Assembly: GCF_000150275.1 (NCBI RefSeq)
Contig: NW_002060949.1
Span: forward strand, 4,835,193-4,899,192
Direction of reading: 5' to 3'
DNA: 64,000 nt
DNA from: Trichoplax adhaerens
Lineage: Eukaryota > Placozoa > Uniplacotomia > Trichoplacea > Trichoplacidae
The translations under genes were made by a program, and so were the position numbers. Within the stretch, counting starts at the first letter, position 1, and every line of letters starts with the position of its first letter. Shown here piece after piece: positions 50,370-62,366 of the stretch. The notes beneath the pieces were generated by a model that saw only the letters and a list, made by a program, of their open reading frames with translations, was not told where the DNA came from and ran no database searches.

Positions 50370-51002
50370 TGTCACAAAACAGCTTTGCAACAAGATAACG
50401 CAATATACGATCAATAAGTCAATTCCTTGAACCACGTATCAAGGAACGATATCTGCACTATCACAAACACTTTTGCTCTACTAGCAGACTACACAAAGAC
50501 TTAAACGCCTCGTATTTTACGTTAAACACTAAGTTAGACAATTCTTCTTTATTTCACGATATACTGCATTTATATACTATTCCTCAATAGTTCATGAGTC
50601 ATAGTTAATACAATTAACATTAGAATCATTTACTGAATTAGATATTAATTTTAGCTACTGCTCCCTTAATGCAGACAACAGTATTTACGAACATAGACAT
50701 GTAATGACTAATACAGAATAGTCAGATTACGATATGTCCTACCACGGAACATTTCCATGATAATTTACAGTCTACCATAAGTAAATTACAATCACAATGA
50801 TTCGAACTGTAAGCAGATGATTTGCATTCCCTATTATAACTATTATAATTTCAGTATGTGTATAAGTGTCACTGTCATAAAAAGTCAGTGCTATATTAAA
50901 ATACAGTATATCCAAATTAGAAGTTAACTAAATAAGGATAGTCTAACAGAATTATCCTAACATAGTTATTTCTACTGTAATACAGTATTTAACACTGTAA
51001 CA
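50370..51002 (-). mobile_element. solo LTR, 633 bp, minus orientation
   Basis: Reverse-complement copy of the LTR at 41075-41707, of identical length and with only scattered mismatches. On the + strand it reads TGTCACAAAA..CACTGTAACA. Flanked by a perfect 5-bp duplication ATTAG (50365-50369 and 51003-51007), different from that of the first copy, so it is an independent insertion. Carries the same TATA and AATAAA signals in minus orientation. No internal genes. Confidence 0.92.
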
Positions 51003-52059
51003 ATTAGCTTGCAATCAAAATTATTGACTTTAAATGAAATTTTGAATAGTTTTGATAAAATTGTCCGTCATAATAAATTTGCTATTATCATTTATTGCTA
51101 ATAAAAAAATAATATTGTCTTTTACAGCTTGAAAATAAAGAATGCCGGTATAATGTAATTGTTATTAGATTTAGATCAGTACGATAATTAAAAAATAATT
51201 AAAAATATTATTAGGATAGGCTAAATGAGTATAAACCTGCTAGATGATACTCTAATAGCGTTAGAAAGGTATATTACGGTTAGGAGACAAATTTTATCCT
51301 ATCGCTAGGAGAAGCTTCTGATGCCACATTACAAACTAATATTGATTGCATTCAGGGCTTACAAATCAAGCTATGCCCTGATATTTTTTACCGTACTTAT
51401 AATAAAGTATTTTAAATAGTTGTTGAGTTTTGACGATACTATCAGTATTTCCTTGAGAGAGAATAAATTACTTCTGAAATTTCGGTAAATTAGTTCCTAG
51501 CATCTGTGCCATACTAGGCTGCTCTCACGTTATTGACTCACAAAACATGATTTAATATCAGAATCTACTCTACCTTTAATAATACTGTCGCGTTAAGTAC
51601 AATGGTAATTCCATATCTATTCTAATCTACTATAGGTTATTGTATCTCATGACTACATTCATAAATTATGCTGTATCAATTAGCATTGAATTTTATACCC
51701 TTATTTTTTTCTGTCCTATGGCTATGATGACGATAAATTTATTTTAAATTTAAAATGAAAGAAATAATAACTAGCCATGCTATAATTTTACATCATTATG
51801 TTTAACAATATGTCATCACCATCACTAAATAATAGTACACAATAACATCTTGCGAGAATAAACATGTTTTTACATTTCATTAGACAATTTTTATCAAGTT
51901 TTCAGATTAGAATTAATTACACGATTAAATTTATTTCTTGATATTCTGTTCACCGAATACGGATAGATGATGAGAAACTTAAGAGCTTATCCTGTTTTCT
52001 AGCTATTAATATCAATCAATTATGGACGAATATCAAACCAGCTGTATAAGTATCTTGAC

Positions 52060-52830
52060 ATTTATAGTTACCGTAGCCAAACAGAATCAATTTATATTGA
52101 TCAATTATCAAGTGTTTGTATCAATAATGAAATAATACCAGGCTATCATTCCAAATTTTAATCGATCCATAATCAATCATGAAACTACTATCCTTTTCTA
52201 ACATTAATAAGTTTACAGTAGATTATTTATAATATACTGTAGTTGTTACTGATTACTGTCAAATCGAATCAATCTATGAAGATGATTTATTATGAAGTGA
52301 TTTGATCGTTAACAAAACGATACTGTGCTAAAATTTCAAATTATAGAATTGAATATTAATAAGCGTTTATCATTTAATTATTGCAAAATTTACAGTAAGC
52401 TCGATATAGTTAGTACTTATCTTAACACTAACCAATTGAATCAATATATAATGATCCATCATGAAGTATTTTGATCACTGTTGGAAATAATATCAGGTTA
52501 TTACTTCAGATTTTAATTAACCGACTGACGATCAATAGACCATCTTCTAACAATAATAAATTCATAACAGATTTGTATGATTATTGCTTGGTGTAAAACC
52601 ATTGAATGAATCTGATCATCATGAAATGTTTTGATCGTCGATGAATTTTTCAATGATAGTCATCTCACGGGCCCGTCATCAGGTCTACTCCAACATTTAT
52701 GAATTCGAAGCTAGTTTGAATTATTGCAGGCTGTTATTACTAACCTACGTATCGGTTAATATTAACCAATTCATTAAAATTTGGTGTAATAATACCAGAC
52801 CAATATTTTAGGTTTTAATCGATACCAGTA
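52060..52830. repeat. degenerate tandem array, unit about 200-230 bp
   Basis: Recurrent phrases AATCAAT.TAT..ATGATC, ATCATGAA.T..TTTGATC, AATAATA.CAG, TTTTAATCGA, and CTAACA.TAATAA.TT appear in the same order at least three times. Strongly diverged; borders are approximate. Confidence 0.55.
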
Positions 52831-54529
52831 GGCAGTAAATATCAAATTCTTAATAATTTTCTAGAGTAAATGAACGTATGATAGAGGTCTTTCAAAGTTT
52901 GTAAAATGATTCATAGATTTCACCCGGAATAAATTTAAACGGAATTTACTGCTAATATAAACAGATTGATTATAATTTACCGAAACAGCCATATTTATCT
53001 ATCTAGCCTTGCTGAATTAATCGTAGGCTACGATCACGGCGATAACTCCAACACGGTTCGTCATATAGCTATTTATAAGTTCGTGACAATTTATGGTGGT
53101 AGTACTCGTCAGTAGCTAGATTTAACTATTAGTAATACACCTTTATCGCATTCGTACGTTGACAAGAGTCAGTCGATTTAGATTGCAATATTATAGGAGT
53201 ACAAATTTAATAGCTGCTGTCACCCAATATCTATATATTCTTTTCGTGACAAAGATATATCGGAGATGTTTCTGAGCCTTCTCCTATCTCGAACTACTTA
53301 TCAAGATTAATTCTCCGTGACAACTATGAACTTTTTCCTTAATTTCCACGGCATAAATATATACCTCCTTGCGCGTAAACAGTAAAATAACGAACTCTCT
53401 ATATTGTAAAATGTAACTCACTTTTATGTCTTCTATTTATATTCTCTAGTAATAGAAATTAATACTAATAAACTACACTGCTGTCATATATTCTTAGACC
53501 TAAATTTGTATCACTTTATATTCTATTTTAAAGTACGTTAGAAGGCGCATAAAACAGAGAAAGTCATGATCGGAACACGATCTGACCTTTAGGCTCTCTA
53601 ATAAATTAGGTATTTAAATAATTCACTTGCTCTTACTAGAAAATGAACTAGTTTACTATCTATAGCCTAACGATAAGCTATCTGTACAACGATTAATAGA
53701 ATGTATTTATACTTAATAGTGGTTTTAACACCGTGACAACTGCAAACTATAAAATTATATTAGTTTTAACATGGCTCCACTATGATCAATAACGAGGTCA
53801 AATTATCAGTTATTAGAGGCCGTAAAATACATTAGTACTGCATTAACAAGTAAGTAGTTAATTAAAGACAGTGTTTTAATGCAATATCATCACGGGCATT
53901 CATAAAATCGATACAATAAAATTATGAAGTTGCATGAATGTTATTAGTCTTTGTAAAATATACAACAGCATCAATAGATCGATTTTGAAAATATTTCTAT
54001 AAGAACATATGTTAATTAGGGAAATTTTATTAACGACTAGCCTATCCTTAGCAACGTAACCTTGTATTTCTTTAAGATATTTGTCAATAAAAATAGATGT
54101 TGTAGTAATTGCTTTTTTCTATCTACTATGCATGATATCATCAACGAACTTGATGGATTTAGGTAATGTGTTTTAGCTCAGACTAGATAGTCTGTCTTTA
54201 CACTTTCTAATAGTCATGAAATAATACTTGTTGTTAATAATTAGTTACTGTATTACTGGATATACACTCATCATGATTCAATTTCAATCAAATAGTGCAT
54301 TTATAGGATATCAAATAATTTTATTACTTTATAGCTCAAGCAATCGCAATATGATTACGTTCTTGATATTCGTACTCCTAATTTGCATATACCGTATACC
54401 TTCTTTGGATCGCTATTGTCTTTTCTATCCATATTTTAATTGTTATTGAATTGGAAATACCAAAAGGAAGTAAATCACTTAACATGCTACCATAATTGAA
54501 AATTTAGAAACTTAGATTGTAATTAAATA

Positions 54530-55150
54530 ATCATTTATCTCATTCTATACCTATTGATTTTCATAGATTGTTTGTTCATCACTTTACAATTAGCACTAAG
54601 GTAACCGCAATCTACTAGTCATCGTATTCTCTAGGCTCTTACTCTTATTGTACGTGTATACCTTATCCTGCGCAGACAAATCGAATTTTTTTCTTAACTA
54701 TATTTCAATGATAGTTGAACTAAAATACTATATGGGAAATATGCAGCAAACGCATTGTTAACATATAAAAACTATATAATCATTCTTTTCTGCACCTATC
54801 TATACCAATAGATTATTTCTTCTGATGATCATGACAGCTTATTATAGATACAGAAACTTTCTTACTTTCATTTAAGTAAATCTATTCTGCTTCAATTTTT
54901 ATACTTAAATGAAGAAAGAATTGAGATTATAATGAATTAATGCTGTAAAGAAACAAAATATGTTTTGTTATTGCATAATAATTATCTCATTCCATTTCTA
55001 TGGATAGCAATAGATTATTTCTTTTGATAATCAAGAATTGGCAATAGCTTGTAAGTCGAGAATCTTTCATAAGTTTCATTCAATTCAATTTACTTCAACC
55101 CAATTTTCGTACATAAAACGTAAATAAAAATTGAAATTGTAATCAACTAC
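54530..55150. repeat. degenerate tandem array, unit about 230 bp
   Basis: The phrase ATCT.T.CCAATAGATTATTTCTT.TGAT and a later block with TTCAATTT..TAC.TAAA and GAAATTGTAAT recur around 54795-54930 and 55005-55150, with a weaker partial copy near 54535. Borders approximate. Confidence 0.5.
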
Positions 55151-56439
55151 TCCATTAGTCTGTAATTATTAATTTAAATCAATTAACGAGTAGATAACTT
55201 TTATATTCTATGCTACTGTTAAAAACAACACGACATAGTAATATATAAGCGATTCATTAGTTGTAAAGCAAGAGATAAGTCATAAAAATCAATTAATATA
55301 TAAAGGAAAGGACAATTTCTTTTTGTATGTATTTAAGAAATCTGCTTATTACGAGTTTTCTAAGAGTCTTTTACTGGTAAATCAAATAAGATACAATATT
55401 ATCAACCATTTCGCCCCCTCAAATTTTAAAATGGGTATGATTTGAGAAGTACCCTACGGAATTTACCGAGTTAGACTTTTGATTCTAAGTTAATAATTAA
55501 AAAAGTGACAAACAGATTTAAAAAATTTTTTAATTATCGCTGTGCAAATTAGATTCAATCGTCATATGAAAATATTATCTGGTGTTTTAACTTGATGAAT
55601 ATTTGACTAGACTACCACAAAATCATGAAATAATAATTTCACGTGTTATGCATCTATTATTACTTCCCTTCCCATGAATACCTCATTAATTTGACCAAAG
55701 TCTAATTTTTAAAGATGATATATTATAAGAGATAAGTGAATCAACTAACTGCTAACTTTAAGCATTGACTATATAGTGAGAAAATAAATCCGTCTACTAA
55801 TAACAATAAAGCAGAAACTCTTAATATAGACTAAGGTTAAGTTAGCGGCTAATTGTATCCACCACGCAGTTTTTATGCTGGAATAACAGAATAAGTAGAT
55901 AAAAAATGCTCTGTATCAAAATCTCACTTTGGACAGAAGGATTTATAGAATTTATGCGCAGCTTTTATCTCCTACTTTCATTTCTTTCCTAATTGCCAAT
56001 GCACTTGATTTATTAGAACAGGAAGCTGATTCTTTTTGGCATTATTTTTAATTTCAAAGAAATAAATTAAAAGTACAACAGTTGCATCTGTTGCATAATG
56101 GTCAGCCTCAATTTAATGACCACTTCTGAAAGAAAGTTGATGTTATCCGTTTTCCGCATCTTTCATTTCTATGTTCTTGATTGAAAGATCAGTATTTTAG
56201 AACTCATCTATCTTTCATGCTATGTCCAATATCATAATCTGGTCTTTTACCCTAGATCATTTTCTATTATTCCAAACTTCTCGTAAAAAAATCACTCGTA
56301 ATATTATTATCATAGCCCTTTTATCTTTTAAAAAACTACCTTCCTATCTTGATTATCTGTTTATTAATTATAATTTAATACCCCTTAAATGTTGATTTCT
56401 ATTCTGTATTTGATTATCTAATAAGTTAACTTCGATCCA

Positions 56440-57030
56440 TCATCAATAGATTTTCATCATGTTATACAATGCTATTATAATATCGAATTGCATTACGTGA
56501 AAATATTTTTTCTATTGATTTTGACTAATGATGCATTTGTTGCCATTATTTCTTATTTTTCTTTACCATAGATTTCTATTTATCGCATAGTTTCTCCGGT
56601 AATAAAGAGGTTGTCGCGATTATTCCACTGACTCGCCATCAAAATAAAACAGCTTTAAGGGAAATATGCGTACTCTGTATGCATATATATCATAGTGAAT
56701 ACTACCATGATATTAAATTGTATCGCCTATCCCTTGCTTTCCATTGTGATAGATTTTCATTTACACATAGATAGTCTCTTCGACCGTGTAAATGTTTTTC
56801 ATTGATATACAATCAGAATAAAACAACTTTGGGGCAATGTATATATTATATATAAATTATACTATCATGATATTGAATTACATTACATGAAAATATTTTC
56901 TATTGATTCTGGCGATTGTTGCCATTATTTTTTATTTTCCTTTGGGATATATTTTCATTTAGCATATAGTTTCTTCGGCTATGAAGATATTGTCCATTGA
57001 TATACCATCGGAATAAACAGCTTTGGGAGC
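56440..57030. repeat. tandem array, unit about 190-200 bp, three copies
   Basis: Each copy contains in order ATGATATTGAATT.CATTAC, GAAAATATTTTCTATTGATT, TTGCCATTATTT.TTATTTT, ATTTTCATTTA.CATA, AGT.TCTTCGG, TTGATATACCATC and GAATAAA.CAGCTTTGGG. Copies begin near 56470, 56700 and 56860. The third is best preserved. Confidence 0.65.
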
Positions 57031-57120
57031 ATAGATTCTAATAACTAATGTATAGATTAAAATTATTCAGATTTGTATATTTTTTATCCCTTCCAATCTA
57101 GTCTACAGTCTTACAAAGGG

Positions 57121-57678
57121 TGAAAAATAGTGTCGCGAAATAGTGTACTGGACCATGACAGTATTTGGAGGATTGTTAGAGCTGAAATGTTATTATGAAG
57201 CATTATGTCGACATACTACAGTAGCTAGACGATTATAAAGTTATATCAGGGTGTTACGGTACGAACTACCGTGAAGAAATAGCTATCTAAATTTGGTTAA
57301 TATAATATAGTGATATTATATTACAACTAGTTATTTACTATAGGAATTACTCTAATTATAAATGTGTTACAGTAAATTTAATGCTGTGCTGTAATGTGCA
57401 CTGAAATGATTCTGTGAATGGACATATTGTAGTCCGACTGTGAAAAACTAGTTATCTCACCTAAGTATTTTTATAAGATGATTTGTGAATGTTAGCTGCT
57501 GTAGAAGGGTATATAAGCCCGTCAGATAGTTGAATAAAGCAGTTCTCAATTGTATAGTTGTTTTAACGTAGAATCAAAGGCGTCTAAATTCTTGTGAGTA
57601 GGGATACTGAATCCCGGAGACTAAAGAAATTTAGAGATTTGTTTTACGTTATCCTTGTCACGAAGCTGGTTTGTGACA
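57121..57678 (+). mobile_element. older solo LTR-like element, 558 bp
   Basis: Runs from TGAAAAATAG to TTTGTGACA. The last 30 bases (CACGAAGCTGGTTTGTGACA region) resemble the end of the 633-bp LTRs (GCAAAGCTGTTTTGTGACA), and the interior has a TATA box (TATATAAGC near 57510) followed by GAATAAA near 57532. Flanking pentamers AAGGG and CAGGG match at four of five positions, compatible with an aged target duplication. Probably a related but older family. Confidence 0.65.
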
Positions 57679-59906
57679 CAGGGCGAAATTGATCAATTTC
57701 CATTCGCATTCGTTTCATTAAATGACTCAAAATGGAAACTATGTTTATCTAGGTTTTGATTGCTTATTTATATAAACTACATTTTCGCCACATACAGTAT
57801 TACTTTTTATGCCTTTTCATGTAGTTTAACGTCTTGTAGATTGATGAACATATCGTTACAATTGCCATATTGTCATGCTACATGACATGATCATATAACT
57901 TTGTTCTAAATTTAAAGTATTTATATACTTGGATATTTTGTTTCTAGCAGTAGAGCATGTAACAATTGCCATGCTAAATGCATTGCTGCAAAAGCCTTGC
58001 ATTGCTGCAAAAGCCTTGCATGACTATGCATTACTGTATAATTACAAACTTCTTTTAAATTTTACTTAAAGGAATCAGTATGAACTTGACCAGCCAATAC
58101 CGGTAATGGCTGCATTATCGGCTTTAGCAGTAACATACACACATTAAATATACCCATTTCAAATTGTTTTAATCGAGGCATTAATTGGAGCTGAAACAAA
58201 AAGTTGTATTAGATCAATTATGATCTACTGTCCAATACATTGGAGTATATCCTGTAATCATGCTACATAAAATGAAAATTAATTTGCTTGAGTAGAAAAG
58301 AAAGACTAAAATAGGCCTATTTCGAGATATAATCGAATGCATTTCGATCATATCATACCATTCCGTTATTTAATTGTCTAAAATTGAAATTATCTTTTAC
58401 GGTAATTTTAATTACAAATGCATTAGTTGTAATCACTCCAAGATTTTTTATTTGGAGGAAAGAGGTATTTATTTTGATTTAACTTATAGTCTTTCGAAAA
58501 GCCAAGACAATGTTAGGATTAGTATCACGCTCTAAATCACGATTTACCATTTAATTGAATAATGTACTTTTATATATTGCAGTATATTAATCGTTTTCAA
58601 TCATTTTGATCTGTACCATCGTTAGAGCTGGATTTTTATGTAATGGTCCGATTGAATAAAAGGTTGATAACTGAAAGATAATAAATTATGTAATACAGGA
58701 AGTGATTATCCTTTCGATAATTAAAGATAAATTGTAATAATTATCGAATTGGAAAGGAAGCAGGTCAAGAAACATGTGATGACCTTAGATAATTCATAAA
58801 ATTCTATCCTATTGAAGATAATTCCGGTATTGATGAGGCCGATTGAAATGATTTTTCCGTATTGATAAGGAATCATTAATTAATGCAGTTAAAAGAACAA
58901 TATCAATTAATTAAATCATCGAATTCATCAAATAGTCATGAATACAAATAACGAGAGTACGTGAAAAATAAAATATATTCAAGAATAGTTATTGTCAATA
59001 TCAATTATTCATATTATTGTCGGGAAAATTAAAATTTGCGTAGATAACATACGAATAACAATTTGTCCTTATATTGATTTAATATTGTATCTTGGTCAAA
59101 AGAATTATTGATTGATCAACTTGGCTAACTGTTGTCAATTTGTTTTATTTTGTACTATATTGTGATGTTTGATTCTCATTATTCTTGAAGGAAAGCAAAA
59201 GAGGAAAAGAAAAACTAATTCAAAAATTTTCAACCACCTCCATCTTCAATATCGATCTTATTTTCTTCGAAACAAATATCAACGATCGACGACATATTTT
59301 GTCCATGATATATCCAATAGGTCTTAAAAAGTACCCCAAATTCAATTCAATTTAAGCTATTACTTTTAGGCTATATACTTATCGAACTCCTCTATCCATT
59401 TCATCTCACCCATCACTGTTGCTAAAATTAAGTTGAGCTAACATACTTCTCGATTAGGACTTTCATCTTTATTTCACAATTAGATCCCATATTACGATAG
59501 TAACTATCTTCATTAGCTAAAGTTAAGGTTGTTACGGATCAGAAGCACTTTATTAAGTTATACGGGTTCTTTTTATAATTCGTCAACACTATTCAAGGCA
59601 TTAATAGAGCCTTATCAAAACATCCCGCATTCTATCTTCAAAAGTAGATTAAAAATAGATAATTAGCGATCAAACCATAATTTATCACTACCAAGACGTG
59701 TCTTAACCTGATAAATTATCAGGCAAGGATCATTAGCTCTTTTTCCTTTATAGAAATATTCCTTCTTCACATTTTTTACGCTATCCAAGTCTAAAGCCTA
59801 ACTGAATTGAAATACGAAACTGGAATGGCAGTACTTGAGTGACTTTCTTGCAGTTAATGTGGTTTTAAGGCAATTAGGTTCAATCATTGCAGTAGCTATC
59901 AAAGAA

Positions 59907-61068
59907 ATGGCGGCAATAGCAAGTGGCTCTCTCAATCATAACAATTCTCAACTCTTCAATCCAGTCATCTTTCCACAAGTATGCCGCAATAACTCTTATT
60001 ACATATCGCAAATTGATCATCGCATCCATTTTGATCCCAGTTTAACCATTATCCTTATTATTATTATCATTATTATTATGGTTACCGCTTTCATCGGTAA
60101 TTTTTTAATCATCATTACCATCTATTATAGTAAAAGACTGCACACTAATTCTGGATATTTAATGGCTAATTTAGCTGCTGCTGACTTATTATTTAGCTGC
60201 ACTGTTATCCCATCCACCTTAGTGATACTCATTTATAGAAGAAATATCCTTCCATCTGTTCTGTGCGTCATGAGTGGCTTCTTCTATACTCTTGCCGGAG
60301 GGACTTCCATTGCCACTATTGCTAGTATTACAACTGATCGTTTCATAGCAGTTTTTAAACCATTGCATTATCCGAGCTGGATGTCATCGCAATTTATCGC
60401 CATCTTAATTGCATTTTCATGGATATTTGCTGGTATTCATGCTGTTATACCCATGCTGGGATTGGAATGTTATGGCTCTTGGTCGTTATACATTTATGCA
60501 AGCATCGGCATCATGTTGGATTGATTCAACGTTAATGCGTGGTTTACCAAATCAAGTCTATATAACTTTATCCACCATTGAAGTTTGCTTACTGCTATCA
60601 TTTGTCGTATTCTCTTATATTTTTATGTACTGTAAAGCAAGAGATTCTAATCGTAAAGTATGGTCGATTAATTTATCTATTCGCTCTCATGCTGTCCAAT
60701 CCAATGCATTTACTCAACCTAATCGAAAGCGCCATATCTGTAAAGCAACCAAAACAACCCTTACGCTTATTAGCGCTTTTCTAGTTTGTTGGACACCAGC
60801 AGCTTTAGAAGCAGTACTAGCGCTGTATCTACCCTATCAAATATCTGATGTAGTCTTTTTAGTATTAACCTGGTTGACCTATCTTAACAGTGCAATCAAC
60901 CCAATTATTTATGGCTTAATGAATCGTAATTTTATTGAAAGTTTTAGACAGTTAGCAAGACGTTATCAATCCAAACATTGCAACTGGATAGGACCACTCT
61001 TTGGGCAGAAAACTTCTGTTACTTTAGTTGAAAATATACGTGATTCTAAACTCAATCAGTACGGGTAG
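59907..61068 (+). CDS. rhodopsin-class (class A) GPCR, intronless, with one reading-frame break
   Basis: Frame 1 runs from ATG 59907 (MAAIASGS) to a stop at 60524; the continuation is in the next frame and runs to the stop ending at 61068. First part: a short N-terminus with N-glycosylation sites (NNS), TM1 with GNF, TM2 LAAADLLF, TM3 starting at the disulphide Cys (SVLCVMSGFF) and ending ITTDRFIAVFKPL (DRF for DRY), TM4. Second part: ECL2 GRYTFMQASASCWIDS with the partner Cys, TM5, a basic third loop, TM6 LVCWTPAALEAV, TM7 YLNSAINPIIYGLMNRNF. The conserved Cys of ECL2 is only in the second frame, so the shift lies between about 60450 and 60490, one base out. Joined length would be about 386 aa. 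Everything else is intact, so a sequencing error, a recent indel allele or a young pseudogene are all possible. TM7 lacks the retinal-binding Lys of opsins. Ligand unknown. Confidence 0.85.
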
Positions 61069-62366
61069 TTTGTAATTCTATTGAAATGACTACAAATATT
61101 ACGCATAATTTGTATTCAAGTTATGTTCTAGTAATTTACTGTATATCTGTAATTTAAAAATTTTACTGACAGTATTCTCTCAGTATTTGAATTGCGAGTA
61201 TATAGAATCACAGCATATTGTTTAAATTGAGCAATTCTTTTTCATTATAATGTAAAATTCGTAATATTGTGACTATATTTCGAGTGAATATTGTCAACTT
61301 ACTTGTTCCGTTTACATTAATTTGCTTAATGGATTTGATTAACTGTAATATGAATTGAATAGTTTATATTTCATTTACGTTATCTATGATCACGTAGATA
61401 TTGATTTACAGATCAAAACTGCTACTATTCATATCTATCTAATAGCATTTGATTAATTATCTACCTAAATCCACCTAATTTGGCAGATACAAATCCAATA
61501 ATTTTCGTAGTTTTAAGATTTGTAACAGTAAGAATACATAACTAGGCGAATACTTATCTCGTCAACTTGTTACTGTATCCCAATTGGTAAATTGATTTGT
61601 GAATCATGATCGAATAGTTGTTACACTGTATTAATGTTTTATTTACTCAATGCTGTACCATCATTACATGGTCACTGATTTTAAATTAAAGTGTAACTTC
61701 ATTAATAGCATCTTAAAATTTTTAATTCTAAATTCCAGTCTACATTAAGTAACCTCAATGTTGCGATCAACCATGCTATAACTTAATGGTATGGTACATA
61801 TGTTTAACTTATTTCGTTCTTTTTTCTAAGCATATTTGTTACGTTTATGATAGAATATCGTAAATCTTTTTAAAGTTTACGAAAATCCTACTTCCCATTT
61901 ATACTCTATCTGCTGGTAGCATTTGAATTCATTGTTAAATTGCCTATCTTCATGCATCGCTTTACCGCTATAATCGCTATCAGGCGAATAAATTTAATCA
62001 GTGATAACAATCATAAGCAAAAATAATGGTAATTATTACTAAGTATTCAGTGTTAATAATGTTATCTTTTTAATTTTCAATTAATCTCATTTTAAACTAT
62101 AAAGTAATTAAAAGATAGCATATAGGGAAAATAAAATATACCTAACTAACAAACAAATATGTGTATGCAATGTGGCTACTTTCTTTCAAAACACTCTTCA
62201 TAAATATATTTCAGATAGTGAATATTACGCCATTAAATACTAATTCATTATATTGATAATCATCTTTGGTTGGATCATAACACTCCGTCTCCTTTTACAT
62301 CACCGTAAAAGTATTAACTTAAAACTGTACACTAGCATAATCCATACACAGTTCTAACAAAATGTC
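61069..62366. other. convergent intergenic stretch between GPCR (+) and VPS53 (-)
   Basis: About 1.3 kb of AT-rich DNA without open frames of note or repeats. It should contain both 3' untranslated regions. Confidence 0.5.

Larger units (their letters stand above)
49282..59906. other. gene-poor repeat-rich stretch between SVOP-like D and the GPCR
   Basis: Over 10 kb with no supported gene. It contains the inverted solo LTR (50370-51002), an older LTR (57121-57678) and three degenerate tandem arrays, listed separately. The open frame at 54228-54449 is hydrophobic but has no motif and looks like AT-rich chance. A 19-bp direct repeat CATTGCTGCAAAAGCCTTG occurs twice in tandem near 57980-58019. 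Sequence after about 59160 is presumably the GPCR upstream region. Confidence 0.55.

Noticed and set aside
41075-51002. Inversion of the gene D segment by recombination between the two inverted LTRs, explaining why D alone is on the + strand
   Set aside because: Each LTR still has its own matching 5-bp target duplication on both sides (GTAGT and ATTAG). A single inversion through the LTRs would have swapped the inner flanks and broken both pairs.
54228-54449. 73-codon hydrophobic open frame
   Set aside because: Composition follows local AT content, and it sits in a repeat-rich, gene-poor stretch without splice signals or conserved motifs.
59907-61068. The GPCR as an opsin
   Set aside because: ECL2 is somewhat opsin-like (GRYTF..SC), but TM7 reads VLTWLTYLNSAINPIIY with no lysine for retinal. 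It is better described only as a class A receptor.
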